A DNA stretch of 64,000 nt from Hominimerdicola alba (GTDB lineage: Bacteria > Bacillota > Clostridia > Oscillospirales > Ruminococcaceae): contig NZ_FOKQ01000007.1 in the NCBI RefSeq assembly GCF_900112155.1, positions 1 through 64,000 on the forward strand, in the 5' to 3' direction. The position numbers and the translations under genes were made by a program. The notes beneath the pieces are model-generated. The model had not been told where the DNA came from and did no database searches. It worked only from the letters and a program-made list of their open reading frames with translations. Below are positions 9,972-18,501 of the stretch, piece after piece (the stretch's first letter is position 1; every line of letters starts with the position of its first letter).

Positions 9972-10802
9972 ATGGATCCTAATAATATGCAGTTCAGCTG
10001 GCAGTATTCACCCGAGCAGAAAATTCAGCTGAAACCTAAGCTTGCAAGGGGCGAGCGCTCGGTAGGCGGCGGGCTTTGGTGTGTGGCTTTGCTACCGCTG
10101 GCAGGTATAGTTCTGGAGAGCTTTGCGGTGGATAAGTATTCCGGTGCGGTGCTTTGGCTGTTGGTGATATTCATGATATTTTTCGGCTGTCGGGCTGATC
10201 TTAAACAATTTGAACTTCAACACGCAGATGACCTTGATGATACGGCACAGAAAAGTCTTGCAAAGGCAGTGTGGATACCGCCGCTGTACTTGTTCCGCAG
10301 GGACAAGATACTGCACGCGGGTGCTACCAGAAGCGCTGTTCTGGTGATACTTACCGCGGCGGCTTTTATCTCCAACGGATTTGTTCAGGGACTGACAGTG
10401 AACGAGAAGACTGTTCCCGAAAGGCTTGAGAATACTCCTGTATCGGTGATGAACTTTAAGACATCTGACGATGAAAAGACCGTGGGAAAAATGCTGGAGG
10501 GCTGGTTCGATGATGGTGCTTACGAATGTGACTGTACACATTCGGGGGATATATACGAACTGGTATACAGCGGAAGGCACGGCAAAATATCTGCGGAAGT
10601 CACGGTGAATGTAGAGCATGACGGTTTCATTTTCAAGGATATAACTGCTGAGGGTATAACTATCGGCGGCGAAGAGCTGAAAGATGATGAGCTGAAGGAT
10701 ATGCAGAAAGAGATATTCCTTGGGGATGAAGCGGAGGAAGAAGAATCCGAAGATGCGGAAGAAAAGGCTGAGGATTCTGCGGAAGAATCGGAAAAAGAAT
10801 AA
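9972..10802 (+). CDS. Hypothetical membrane protein, 276 aa
   Basis: Two hydrophobic stretches lie in the first half (about residues 30-75, probably two helices, and about 118-140). They are followed by an extracytoplasmic-looking domain and a strongly acidic Glu/Asp/Ser tail. A DUF family is not recognised. The ATG at 9972 lies 3 bp past the ferredoxin stop; GGAGG at 9953-9957 is 14 bases upstream, so a TTG at 9951 overlapping the ferredoxin remains possible. It is last in the operon and followed by a strong terminator. Confidence 0.6.
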   Translation: MDPNNMQFSWQYSPEQKIQLKPKLARGERSVGGGLWCVALLPLAGIVLESFAVDKYSGAVLWLLVIFMIFFGCRADLKQFELQHADDLDDTAQKSLAKAVWIPPLYLFRRDKILHAGATRSAVLVILTAAAFISNGFVQGLTVNEKTVPERLENTPVSVMNFKTSDDEKTVGKMLEGWFDDGAYECDCTHSGDIYELVYSGRHGKISAEVTVNVEHDGFIFKDITAEGITIGGEELKDDELKDMQKEIFLGDEAEEEESEDAEEKAEDSAEESEKE

Positions 10803-10847
10803 GTGTACAAAAAATTCCTCTCGTTCGGATGATGATATAAAATTTAT

Positions 10848-10889
10848 GCCCCAAAGCATTTCGTAGTGCTTCGGGGCTCAGTTTTTTTT
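10848..10889 (+). terminator. Rho-independent terminator
   Basis: GCCCCAAAGCA pairs with TGCTTCGGGGC (one mismatch) and is followed by eight T. It ends the 8104-10802 operon. The stem is close in sequence to the terminator at 3859. Confidence 0.85.
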
Positions 10890-10933
10890 GTTCGCAGGTT
10901 TGTTCCGCGAAATCAGGCTGTTTGACCCGGCTC

Positions 10934-10962
10934 TTGACTTATCAGATACGATATGATAAAAT
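10934..10962 (+). promoter_or_regulatory. Promoter of the HAD phosphatase gene
   Basis: TTGACT, 17-nt spacer, TAAAAT, about 45 bases before the ATG. Confidence 0.6.
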
Positions 10963-11007
10963 CATAGTGTTATATAATTCTTTTGCAAAAAAAGTGAGGT
11001 AGCTAAA

Positions 11008-11664
11008 ATGATAAACGGACTGATATTCGATATGGACGGACTTATGGTGGATACCGAAAAACTGCTCACCCGCTTCTGGCGTGAAGCCGCAGCTTTCTAT
11101 GGCTGGGAAATGAAGCAGGAACACGTTCTCGGTATACGCTCCCTTGCGGGAAAATACGCGGGTCCAAAACTGCAAAAGGAGATAAGTCCCGATTTTGATT
11201 ACGCGAAAGTCCGCCTTAAACGTATCGAACTGATGAACGCATATATCGAAAAAAACGGCATTGAAAAAAAGCCGGGGCTGGATGAACTTATCGCCTACGG
11301 CAAGGATAAAGGTCTGCGCCTTGCAGTTGCTACAGCTACAGATAATGTCCGCACAAAGCTGTATCTGGAATCCATCGGTGTGTACCACCATTTCGACAAA
11401 GTCGTGTGCGGAAATATGGTAAAAAGCTCCAAGCCCGACCCCGATATCTATATCACAGCATCGGCAGAACTGGGTCTGCCCCCCGCTGAATGTATAGCTC
11501 TTGAAGATTCCCCAAACGGTATCCGTTCTGCGAAGTCTGCGGGCTGTGTGCCTGTTTTCGTCCCCGATCTTTCTCAGCCCGATGAAGATACCTCAGCGCT
11601 GATGTTTGCGTGCTGTGAAACTCTCGCCCATGTTATCCCGGTTATTGAAGAGCTGAATAGATAA
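11008..11664 (+). CDS. HAD superfamily phosphatase (beta-phosphoglucomutase-like)
   Basis: All four HAD motifs are visible: FDMDGLMVD near residue 7 (nucleophile and acid Asp), VATATD (motif II Thr), SSKPDPDIY (motif III Lys) and ALEDSPNGI (motif IV acidic pair). A helical cap lies between motifs I and II, as in subfamily I pgmB-like enzymes that act on small phosphorylated sugars. 218 residues is typical. The AGTGAGGTAG site before ATG is adequate. The gene ends 26 bp before the inferred left end of the mobile element, so its original downstream context is 18 kb and beyond. Confidence 0.85.
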   Translation: MINGLIFDMDGLMVDTEKLLTRFWREAAAFYGWEMKQEHVLGIRSLAGKYAGPKLQKEISPDFDYAKVRLKRIELMNAYIEKNGIEKKPGLDELIAYGKDKGLRLAVATATDNVRTKLYLESIGVYHHFDKVVCGNMVKSSKPDPDIYITASAELGLPPAECIALEDSPNGIRSAKSAGCVPVFVPDLSQPDEDTSALMFACCETLAHVIPVIEELNR

Positions 11665-11668
11665 TAAA

Positions 11669-11693
11669 CTGCCAAGGGAGAGAGCTTTATCTG
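11669..11693 (+). repeat. Left part of a composite repeat at the element's left flank
   Basis: ACTGCCAAGGGAGAGAGCTTT matches the first 20 or so bases of the intact repeat at 49632 (ACTGCCAAGGAAGGGAGCTTT), then stops. The remainder of a repeat unit resumes at 17997, after the recombinase gene. Together they look like one repeat split by a 6.3-kb insertion. Confidence 0.7.
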
Positions 11694-11706
11694 ACTAGCG
11701 TTAAAG
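11694..11706 (+). repeat. Left terminal inverted repeat of the element
   Basis: ACTAGCGTTAAAG; the reverse complement of the right end is ACTAGCGATAAAG. A GA dinucleotide overlaps the first base, as is common at TnpX-type crossover sites. Confidence 0.7.
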
Positions 11707-11858
11707 AAGTAATCTATCCATGCCAAAATAATTATATGCAGACGATACAGCGGATCAATAGCCACATATTGGAATAGTAAGGGAGGAAGCAGGAGCTTAG
11801 GCCAGTATATGCCAAAATGCGAAAATTGTCAGTTTACGTTTGGAGGCAGAGAATAAAT

Positions 11859-12734
11859 ATGATAACTTTTAACGATATAAAATATGACCCTGGTTTCAGA
11901 ACAATCAACGGAACACTTGAACATCAATTAGAAGATTGCAATTTAAGTATTATTGATGACGGTATTACTTTTGGAGATAAAATCATAGAACTTGTCAAAG
12001 AATACGGCAACTTTTATATTGACAGAATCGAACAGGGTTCCGGTGACAGATTACGTTTTTATTTTGAGCCGCTTATTAATCCCACTAAATACTGGTCAGA
12101 ATTTGATCAAAATGCTGTGTCTATCGGAAGAATTGTAAATTCTGATTGTAGAAATTCTATTAATGATTATACGATAGAGAGTGCATATCTTCTGAATGAT
12201 GGATGTTATTATAATCAGTCAAAAAAGAAAATCGCAGACAGCATCGAGGAACTTTTTGATTATTTTATGAAGGTCGAATATGATTATCATGCTCCTATTT
12301 CACCAAAAACTTACGAACGCCTTAAAAATGGAGGCTGGTATGAAGGCAGGAAAGTTGATATTTCCAATCTTATTGGAGAATGTGAAGAAGCTGGCATAAC
12401 CTTGACCGATAAACAGAAAGCATTCTTTGAAGAATTTTCTGGAATTATATGTAAGGCACATGACGGACAAGAAGTTGAGATCTTTAGTAAATTATCACAC
12501 GGCATCTGCCAAGTCAGCGCTGACAGCGATGAATATGAAGAAAAATGGATGTATGATAATTATGATAAAAATTCAATATGGGTTGGAATGTGTTATACTG
12601 GCGAAGGAAGAATATGGCTCACAGGTGACGGACAACTATTATTATTTGCAATTACAGGTGTGCTCAAGGATGATGCTTGGGTCAGCCCTATCGGAAGAAC
12701 CATTATGAATGGATTCAATGTACTGTTAAGTTGA
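11859..12734 (+). CDS. SUKH-3 immunity-like protein, 291 aa (cargo)
   Basis: From about residue 145 the protein shows the SUKH-3 pattern: NGGWYEGRKVDISNLI, then a short helix, KAFFEEFSGII, and a C-terminal glycine-rich strand region. SUKH proteins neutralise toxins of contact-dependent and polymorphic toxin systems in the cytoplasm. The N-terminal 140 residues form a separate, unrecognised acidic domain. The ATG at 11859 has GGAGG twelve bases upstream, a slightly long spacing. The gene is visibly richer in A and T than its neighbours outside the element, which fits transfer. No matching toxin gene is in the window. It is followed by its own terminator. Confidence 0.7.
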   Translation: MITFNDIKYDPGFRTINGTLEHQLEDCNLSIIDDGITFGDKIIELVKEYGNFYIDRIEQGSGDRLRFYFEPLINPTKYWSEFDQNAVSIGRIVNSDCRNSINDYTIESAYLLNDGCYYNQSKKKIADSIEELFDYFMKVEYDYHAPISPKTYERLKNGGWYEGRKVDISNLIGECEEAGITLTDKQKAFFEEFSGIICKAHDGQEVEIFSKLSHGICQVSADSDEYEEKWMYDNYDKNSIWVGMCYTGEGRIWLTGDGQLLLFAITGVLKDDAWVSPIGRTIMNGFNVLLS

Positions 12735-12764
12735 TATGTTTCTGTAGCTATTTGCTATAACAAA

Positions 12765-12804
12765 ACCTCCTATGGTTTCTAATATGCCATAGGAGGTCTT
12801 TTGT
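12765..12804 (+). terminator. Terminator after the SUKH-3 gene
   Basis: ACCTCCTATGG (12765-12775) pairs perfectly with CCATAGGAGGT (12787-12797) and is followed by CTTTTGTT. Minus-strand As upstream make it possibly bidirectional, also serving the DUF434 gene. Confidence 0.8.
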
Positions 12805-12873
12805 TACTGTACGTTTTAACTAAGGCAGTTAATCCCTTTTGGTGTGATTTTTTTCTGTGGATTCTCGAAATTT

Positions 12874-13596
12874 TTAAACAGGATTTAATTCCTGCATGAT
12901 CTCAATGTAAGGATAATCGCCGATCTGCTTTTCTACAACGTATTTCACAAGGTTGAACCACTGCTGACATTCATCGAGAATGATCGCGTCTGCTGATGCA
13001 ACCAGCGGTTTAGTTTTTAGTATCGCATCCACCGGATTCTCGATCTCTACTTCCAGTGAAAACGGAATTGATTCTGCTGATTCTAGGATCCTCTGTTTGA
13101 GCCGTCCGGAATTGGATATCGGTTGATCTAGATAGATGACCGCCTTTTCCACACAAAGCTCCTTTAAAGATTCGAGTAAAGCACGAATTGCAGAATCCGT
13201 CTGCGAGATCAATCTGTAAGTACCATGCAGACCAGCCAGATCACGGATAGTGCCATCCATGCAGTGAAACAGCATTGAATCAGAATAGGCTATTTCCAGA
13301 CCGATGATGAAATTAAATCCATCAATATAAAGCGTTTTTCCTGAAATGTCTGTCATCTCACGACTCTTTCTGGAAATGATCTTTTCCTTAGGAGATACCG
13401 TGCGAGCCAGTGCCAGACGCTGACGCTCAGATAACTGATAATGGTCGCCAATGAAACGTGTGGTACTTGTAACAGGATAACCACGATTCAGCAAAAAGTA
13501 GACCTCTTCAGCCGCTTTTCTCAGCTTAGGAAGTGCCTTTTCGCAAAAATCCCGTTCATCTGTCGGCATAAAGCCTCGCTTTGCATTTGGAGTCAT
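12874..13596 (-). CDS. DUF434/DUF5616 protein, possible NYN/PIN-like nuclease (cargo)
   Basis: The N-terminal 60 residues match the DUF434 pattern (helical, ending in LSERQRLALARTV). The C-terminal part matches DUF5616: LYIDGFNFIIGLEIA, GTIRDLAGLHGTYR, VIYLDQPISNSGRLK and ADAIILDE. The spaced acidic residues after beta-strands (IDGFN, YLDQP, ADAIILD) resemble NYN/PIN-type nucleases; that is my inference, not a known activity. GAGGTG lies five bases before the ATG. It is transcribed opposite to the rest of the element from its own promoter. The role as cargo is unknown; defence or RNA processing are possible. Confidence 0.7.
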   Translation of the reverse strand: MTPNAKRGFMPTDERDFCEKALPKLRKAAEEVYFLLNRGYPVTSTTRFIGDHYQLSERQRLALARTVSPKEKIISRKSREMTDISGKTLYIDGFNFIIGLEIAYSDSMLFHCMDGTIRDLAGLHGTYRLISQTDSAIRALLESLKELCVEKAVIYLDQPISNSGRLKQRILESAESIPFSLEVEIENPVDAILKTKPLVASADAIILDECQQWFNLVKYVVEKQIGDYPYIEIMQELNPV

Positions 13597-13657
13597 GGTT
13601 TCACCTCATGTATGTTTAATACGTCTACATTCAATCAATGCTATTTTGAATAGTCTT

Positions 13658-13686
13658 AGTATATCATGCTCCATTTGAAAAGTCAA
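13658..13686 (-). promoter_or_regulatory. Promoter of the DUF434 gene
   Basis: Minus strand TTGACT, 17-nt spacer, TATACT, about 60 bases before the ATG. Confidence 0.65.
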
Positions 13687-13943
13687 GATTCATGTATTAT
13701 ACTAATATGATTTGAAATATCTTTACCGTTGTGATAGCTGTGTTGTACTTGTTCTCATTGTTTTTCTCCGTGTCTACATTTCTAAAGAACTCCACCATAG
13801 TCTTTAGTGTAGCTGATTTTGTCTATGATGTTGCTTGGAGTATATTATACTTCATTAGACTTCGGAGGTGTAGGTGCGGTTGGTTATACGGTTACATTTA
13901 TCCAACAAGAATTTATGTAATCGAACATTTTTTCGAAAAGCTC
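13687..13943. other. Intergenic region between divergent cargo and mob genes
   Basis: AT-rich, about 250 bases. The open frame running through it into the relaxase gene shows no ribosome-binding site and lies upstream of the relaxase promoter, so it is unlikely to be coding. I see no other feature. Confidence 0.4.
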
Positions 13944-13972
13944 TTGACAAGCAAGAACATCTGTGCTATAAT
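13944..13972 (+). promoter_or_regulatory. Promoter of the relaxase gene
   Basis: Consensus TTGACA, 17-nt spacer, TATAAT. The spacer end reads GAACATCTGTGC, as at the two recombinase promoters. Confidence 0.85.
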
Positions 13973-13977
13973 CTATT

Positions 13978-13993
13978 ATACGTTCGAACGTAT
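13978..13993 (+). promoter_or_regulatory. Palindromic operator at the relaxase transcription start
   Basis: ATACGTTCGAACGTAT is a perfect 16-base palindrome located where transcription from the 13944 promoter should begin, a typical repressor-binding position. The regulator is not identified; the relaxase itself or a host repressor are candidates. Confidence 0.6.
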
Positions 13994-15071
13994 GTACATA
14001 TCAAGATTAATCCAAACCGAAAGAAGGCGCATAACAGCAATATATCATTTCAACGTCAAAATGGTCACGCGAACGAGTGGGGGCAGTTGCGTAGCAAGTG
14101 CAGCATACATAGCAGGCGAGAAGATCAAGAATGAGCGTGATGGTAAGATCCACGATTACCGAAACAAGCACGAAGTTGTCCACAAGGAGATATTGCTTCC
14201 GAAATCTGCACCGCCCGAATACAGCAACAGAGCCAAACTCTGGAACGCTGCCGAGTGTGCTGAAAAGCGCAAGAACTCCCAAACCGCTCGTAGCATCAAT
14301 GCGGCATTGCCGCGCGAAGTGTCGAGAGAAGACCAAATTGATCTGGTGCGGCAGTTCTGCGAGCAGTGTTTTGTAAGCAAAGGTATGTGCTGTGATTTTG
14401 ACATTCACGACAAGGGCGACGGAAATCCTCATGTGCATATTCTTCTGACCACACGCCGCGTGGACAAGAATGGATTCACACAAAAGGAGCGAGCGTGGAA
14501 TGACCGCAAGCTTTTACTTGAATGGCGGGAGCGTTGGGCGGATTTGTGTAACCACAAATTATATTTCGTTTCAGACGCTCGGGTCGATCATCGAAGTTAC
14601 AAGGATCAGGGCATAGATCGAATACCGCAGATACATCTGGGTGTCGAGGTCTGCGCTGTTGAGCGAAAGGGCTTCAAAACCGAAAAGGGAAACAAGAATC
14701 GTAGGATACGCAAGCGCAATCTTGAAACCGAGATAGCTGAGCTGGAAAAGGAGATGCGGACTATTCGTGCAGAACATAAGCAGAATACGATTGAATACAT
14801 CGAAACCAATATCGGGTGTAAGGTGTCTGATGCTTTAGCAATACATGACAAAATGCCTGTACTGGAACAATATGAGAAATACTTGCAGGAGCGAGGTGTG
14901 CCGTGTGAGTTTATTTTCTACAATAAGGACAAGTACGAATTGTTCATACCGAAGTCCGAAAAGGAAAAAGCTATTGGTCTGCTTACCCAGTTTCGGAAAC
15001 AGAACCCTGAAAGGGACGACCGGAGCAATACGCAACAGAAATCTTCGTCAACGAAAAAGCCAAAGCGGTAA
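13992..15071 (+). CDS. mobL: MobA/MobL (MobQ) family relaxase, 359 aa
   Basis: Nicks oriT and pilots single-stranded DNA into a recipient. The N-terminal core follows the MobQ pattern: AIYHFNVKMVTR, CVASAAYIAGEKI, a histidine cluster GDGNPHVHILLTTR near residue 135, and NHKLYFVSDARVDHRS. The C-terminal third is charged and coiled. The family normally begins just before the AIYHF strand, but there the codon is ATA (14031) three bases after AGAAGG; the nearest upstream ATG (13992) overlaps the operator and has no ribosome-binding site. The start is thus uncertain, and 14031 with ATA, or a mutated ATG, is an alternative. The oriT lies about 90 bp after the stop. Confidence 0.85.
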   Translation: MYISRLIQTERRRITAIYHFNVKMVTRTSGGSCVASAAYIAGEKIKNERDGKIHDYRNKHEVVHKEILLPKSAPPEYSNRAKLWNAAECAEKRKNSQTARSINAALPREVSREDQIDLVRQFCEQCFVSKGMCCDFDIHDKGDGNPHVHILLTTRRVDKNGFTQKERAWNDRKLLLEWRERWADLCNHKLYFVSDARVDHRSYKDQGIDRIPQIHLGVEVCAVERKGFKTEKGNKNRRIRKRNLETEIAELEKEMRTIRAEHKQNTIEYIETNIGCKVSDALAIHDKMPVLEQYEKYLQERGVPCEFIFYNKDKYELFIPKSEKEKAIGLLTQFRKQNPERDDRSNTQQKSSSTKKPKR

Positions 15072-15161
15072 TTATAGCTGCATATTCAAACACGTGCTGT
15101 ATGGCACCCCAGCGGTATCGCTTGCATAAGGGAGAGTCCAGAGAGGGAGTTTTCCCTCTTT

Positions 15162-15201
15162 GGCGCACTTCAAACTCGGAGAGTTTGTATAAGTGCGCCC
15201 T
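15162..15201 (+). other. oriT: oriT (MobQ type) with nic site
   Basis: CAAACTC-gga-GAGTTTG (15171-15187) is immediately followed by TATAAGTGCGCCCT (15188-15201). This matches the inverted-repeat-plus-TAAGTGCGCCCT organisation of the RSF1010/pIP501 oriT family, which is nicked within GCGCCC. An outer pair GGCGCACTT (15162-15170) and AAGTGCGCC (15191-15199) extends the hairpin. Its position directly after a MobQ relaxase gene supports the call. The nicking position is from family knowledge, not from this sequence. Confidence 0.88.
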
Positions 15202-15332
15202 ACGGGGTTATGGTGGGTAATGACTATCGAATAAAAAATTCGCAATACTTATCGCCATGTCAAACTTTCGCGTATGCGAATAGCTGCGTATGCAGCAGGA
15301 GCAGAATTGCCCTCAAGGAAAGGAGAATGCCA
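15202..15332. other. Spacer between oriT and accessory gene
   Basis: It contains gcgtatgcg and tgcgtatgca, which resemble half-hairpins of the dispersed repeat but do not form a full unit. Nothing else is recognised. Confidence 0.3.
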
Positions 15333-15758
15333 TTGAGTAATAAAAAGCTGACAACAGAAGAAAAGATCGAGAAGTCAAAAGAGTATGAAGATGAGATGAC
15401 GCGGCTGCAAAATAAAATGAAAACCATGCGGACTGCGAAAAAGAAGCTCGATGCCGAGATTGTCGAAGAACTGGAGAAAGCCGAAATGGTGACTAATCAG
15501 GCAGTCGGCAAAAAGTTCAGAAGTAAAATGAGTATCGCTCTGCCGCTGAACAAATATGGTGAAATCATCGATTTCATGTTCATGCATGAGGATTGCGTGG
15601 AGTTCGTCGATGAGATTATTGCCAAGCATAAGCTGGAACTGGAAAAGGCTAAGGCTGAAAATCAGGAAGAACAGTCTGTCGAAGAAAATGTAAATGCGGC
15701 TGAAACTGAATCTGCGGACAAAGTCGTTCATTCGGACGATGGTAGCGAATCAGCATAA
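15333..15758 (+). CDS. Coiled-coil accessory protein of the mobilization region, 141 aa
   Basis: Lysine- and glutamate-rich with a long predicted coiled coil in the first 60 residues (EEKIEKSKEYEDEMTRLQNK), a short conserved-looking core around SMIALPLNKYGEI-like residues, and an acidic tail. A TTG start at 15333 is preferred because AAGGAAAGGAG stands seven bases upstream; the in-frame ATG at 15327 is too close to that site. The position after relaxase and oriT resembles small auxiliary relaxosome proteins, but I do not recognise the family. Confidence 0.6.
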   Translation: MSNKKLTTEEKIEKSKEYEDEMTRLQNKMKTMRTAKKKLDAEIVEELEKAEMVTNQAVGKKFRSKMSIALPLNKYGEIIDFMFMHEDCVEFVDEIIAKHKLELEKAKAENQEEQSVEENVNAAETESADKVVHSDDGSESA

Positions 15759-16032
15759 AAGATAAATGAAGAAAAGGTAAGGTGAGTCCAATGTAAAAAG
15801 ACCACTGTTCCCGGGGAAAAAGACCTAGCCAACCTTTGATCCCGAGAACAGAAATACAAACACCGAAGCATTGCCCGCTTCGGTCAACGATGTTCCTAAA
15901 ATAAACCTGCACAAAAAACATAATCTCCGTGCATACCTGTCGTGATGCCTGACGGCAGGGCTGTTAAGGTAGTTTTTTCGCCACTGCCAAAACAGCACAA
16001 TCACCTCCTTTCATCGCGGAAGGAGAACTAAT
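15759..16032 (+). other. Structured leader region before tnpW
   Basis: About 270 bases without a convincing gene. Two hairpins: CTGTTCCCGGG (15805-15815) with CCCGAGAACAG (15841-15851, one mismatch), and CCGAAGC (15863-15869) with GCTTCGG (15877-15883). The first copy at 1531-1567 lacks this region, so it is not essential to the tnpW-recombinase module. It could be part of the mobilization region or a structured untranslated leader. Confidence 0.4.
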
Positions 16033-16221
16033 TTGGATACAATATTTACAAAAGAAGAACAGAAGAACCCGCGCTACGAGCTGAATTCGGTGAGGGAGTA
16101 CAAGATCGGTCACACGACCTACATCGTCAAAACCTACTTCGACCTTGAATGCGGGGAATCACTGGAAGATCTGCTCCAGCGTTTGGTAACAAAAGAGATA
16201 TGCATAGCGATGTCGTCTTAA
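16033..16221 (+). CDS. tnpW: Transposon-encoded protein TnpW family, 62 aa
   Basis: TTG start with AAGGAG at about ten bases upstream. Almost identical to the copy at 1568 from the EEQKNPRYELNS segment onward. Function unknown; always seen beside large serine recombinases in elements of this kind, from family knowledge. The gap to the recombinase (114 bp) holds the recombinase promoter, so the two genes may be separately controlled. Confidence 0.75.
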   Translation: MDTIFTKEEQKNPRYELNSVREYKIGHTTYIVKTYFDLECGESLEDLLQRLVTKEICIAMSS

Positions 16222-16267
16222 CGGCATAAATAACCGAAGGAACAGCGGGTCATCTGAAAATTTAGTA

Positions 16268-16296
16268 TTGACAGCCACGAACATTTGTGCTATAAT
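16268..16296 (+). promoter_or_regulatory. Promoter of the intact recombinase
   Basis: Consensus TTGACA, 17-nt spacer ending CGAACATTTGTGC, TATAAT. Confidence 0.85.
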
Positions 16297-16307
16297 TTGT
16301 ATGATCC

Positions 16308-17967
<1,660 letters not shown>

Positions 17968-17980
17968 GGCGGTATTAGCG

Positions 17981-17993
17981 CTTTATCGCTAGT
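17981..17993 (-). repeat. Right terminal inverted repeat of the element
   Basis: CTTTATCGCTAGT, inverse of the left end with one mismatch, and identical to 3528-3540 in the remnant element. It is followed by GAACATT in both. Confidence 0.7.
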
Positions 17994-17996
17994 GAA

Positions 17997-18180
17997 CATT
18001 GGGTCAAGCCTTTTGCGAAAAGGTCCTCGGCCGGACGGGCCAATTTCGCGGCAACCGTGCTATTAATAGCAAAACAATCTTCCGACCTAATAAAGACGCG
18101 GCACGCGGTCGACGCAGTCACCGCTACAAAAACACGAGCGTATGCAAAACCAGTGCATACGCTCATTCTATGTCCGTAAA
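17997..18180 (+). repeat. Composite intergenic repeat, copy R5 (shortened)
   Basis: It begins TTGGGTCAAGCCTTTTGCGAAAAGG, a degenerate form of the palindrome module, and lacks the second stem. It keeps GCAACCGTGCT and the inner hairpin GAGCGTATGC (18136-18145) with GCATACGCTC (18155-18164). The outer stem is largely lost. It is the right half of the repeat split by the element. Confidence 0.75.
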
Positions 18181-18420
18181 AGTTAATATCAGCCGTTAAA
18201 GATACATCATCTTGCAGCCGAGATCCTTGCTTTCTCAAATCCGTATTTATATTGCGGTAACATAGTATCATTAAAAAGTAAAGATACTGTGAAAATCCGA
18301 AAGATTTTTTGTGATGAGTTTCCTCAATTACTGTGTGCGGGTGTATGAAAAGCCGATGTTAACGCAAGTTCACATCAGGTATAAATAATTATGCAATTTA
18401 ATGTAAAATTTACTTAACTC
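18181..18420. other. Intergenic stretch, nothing recognised
   Basis: AT-rich sequence between the repeat and the promoter of the next gene. I see no gene, RNA or terminator that I can support. Confidence 0.35.
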
Positions 18421-18449
18421 TTTACTTTTGAATGACAATATGTTATAAT
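18421..18449 (+). promoter_or_regulatory. Promoter of the pyruvyltransferase-GDPD gene
   Basis: TTTACT, 17-nt spacer, TATAAT, about 50 bases before the ATG. Confidence 0.6.
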
Positions 18450-18501
18450 TATTATAGCGCGGTGTCGTCACCAAACAGCGCATAAGGGGGCTTATCTCGA
18501 T

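Noticed and set aside
13731-13991. N-terminal extension of the relaxase frame from 13731
   Set aside because: It lies upstream of and across a consensus promoter, and the relaxase family starts near 14031.
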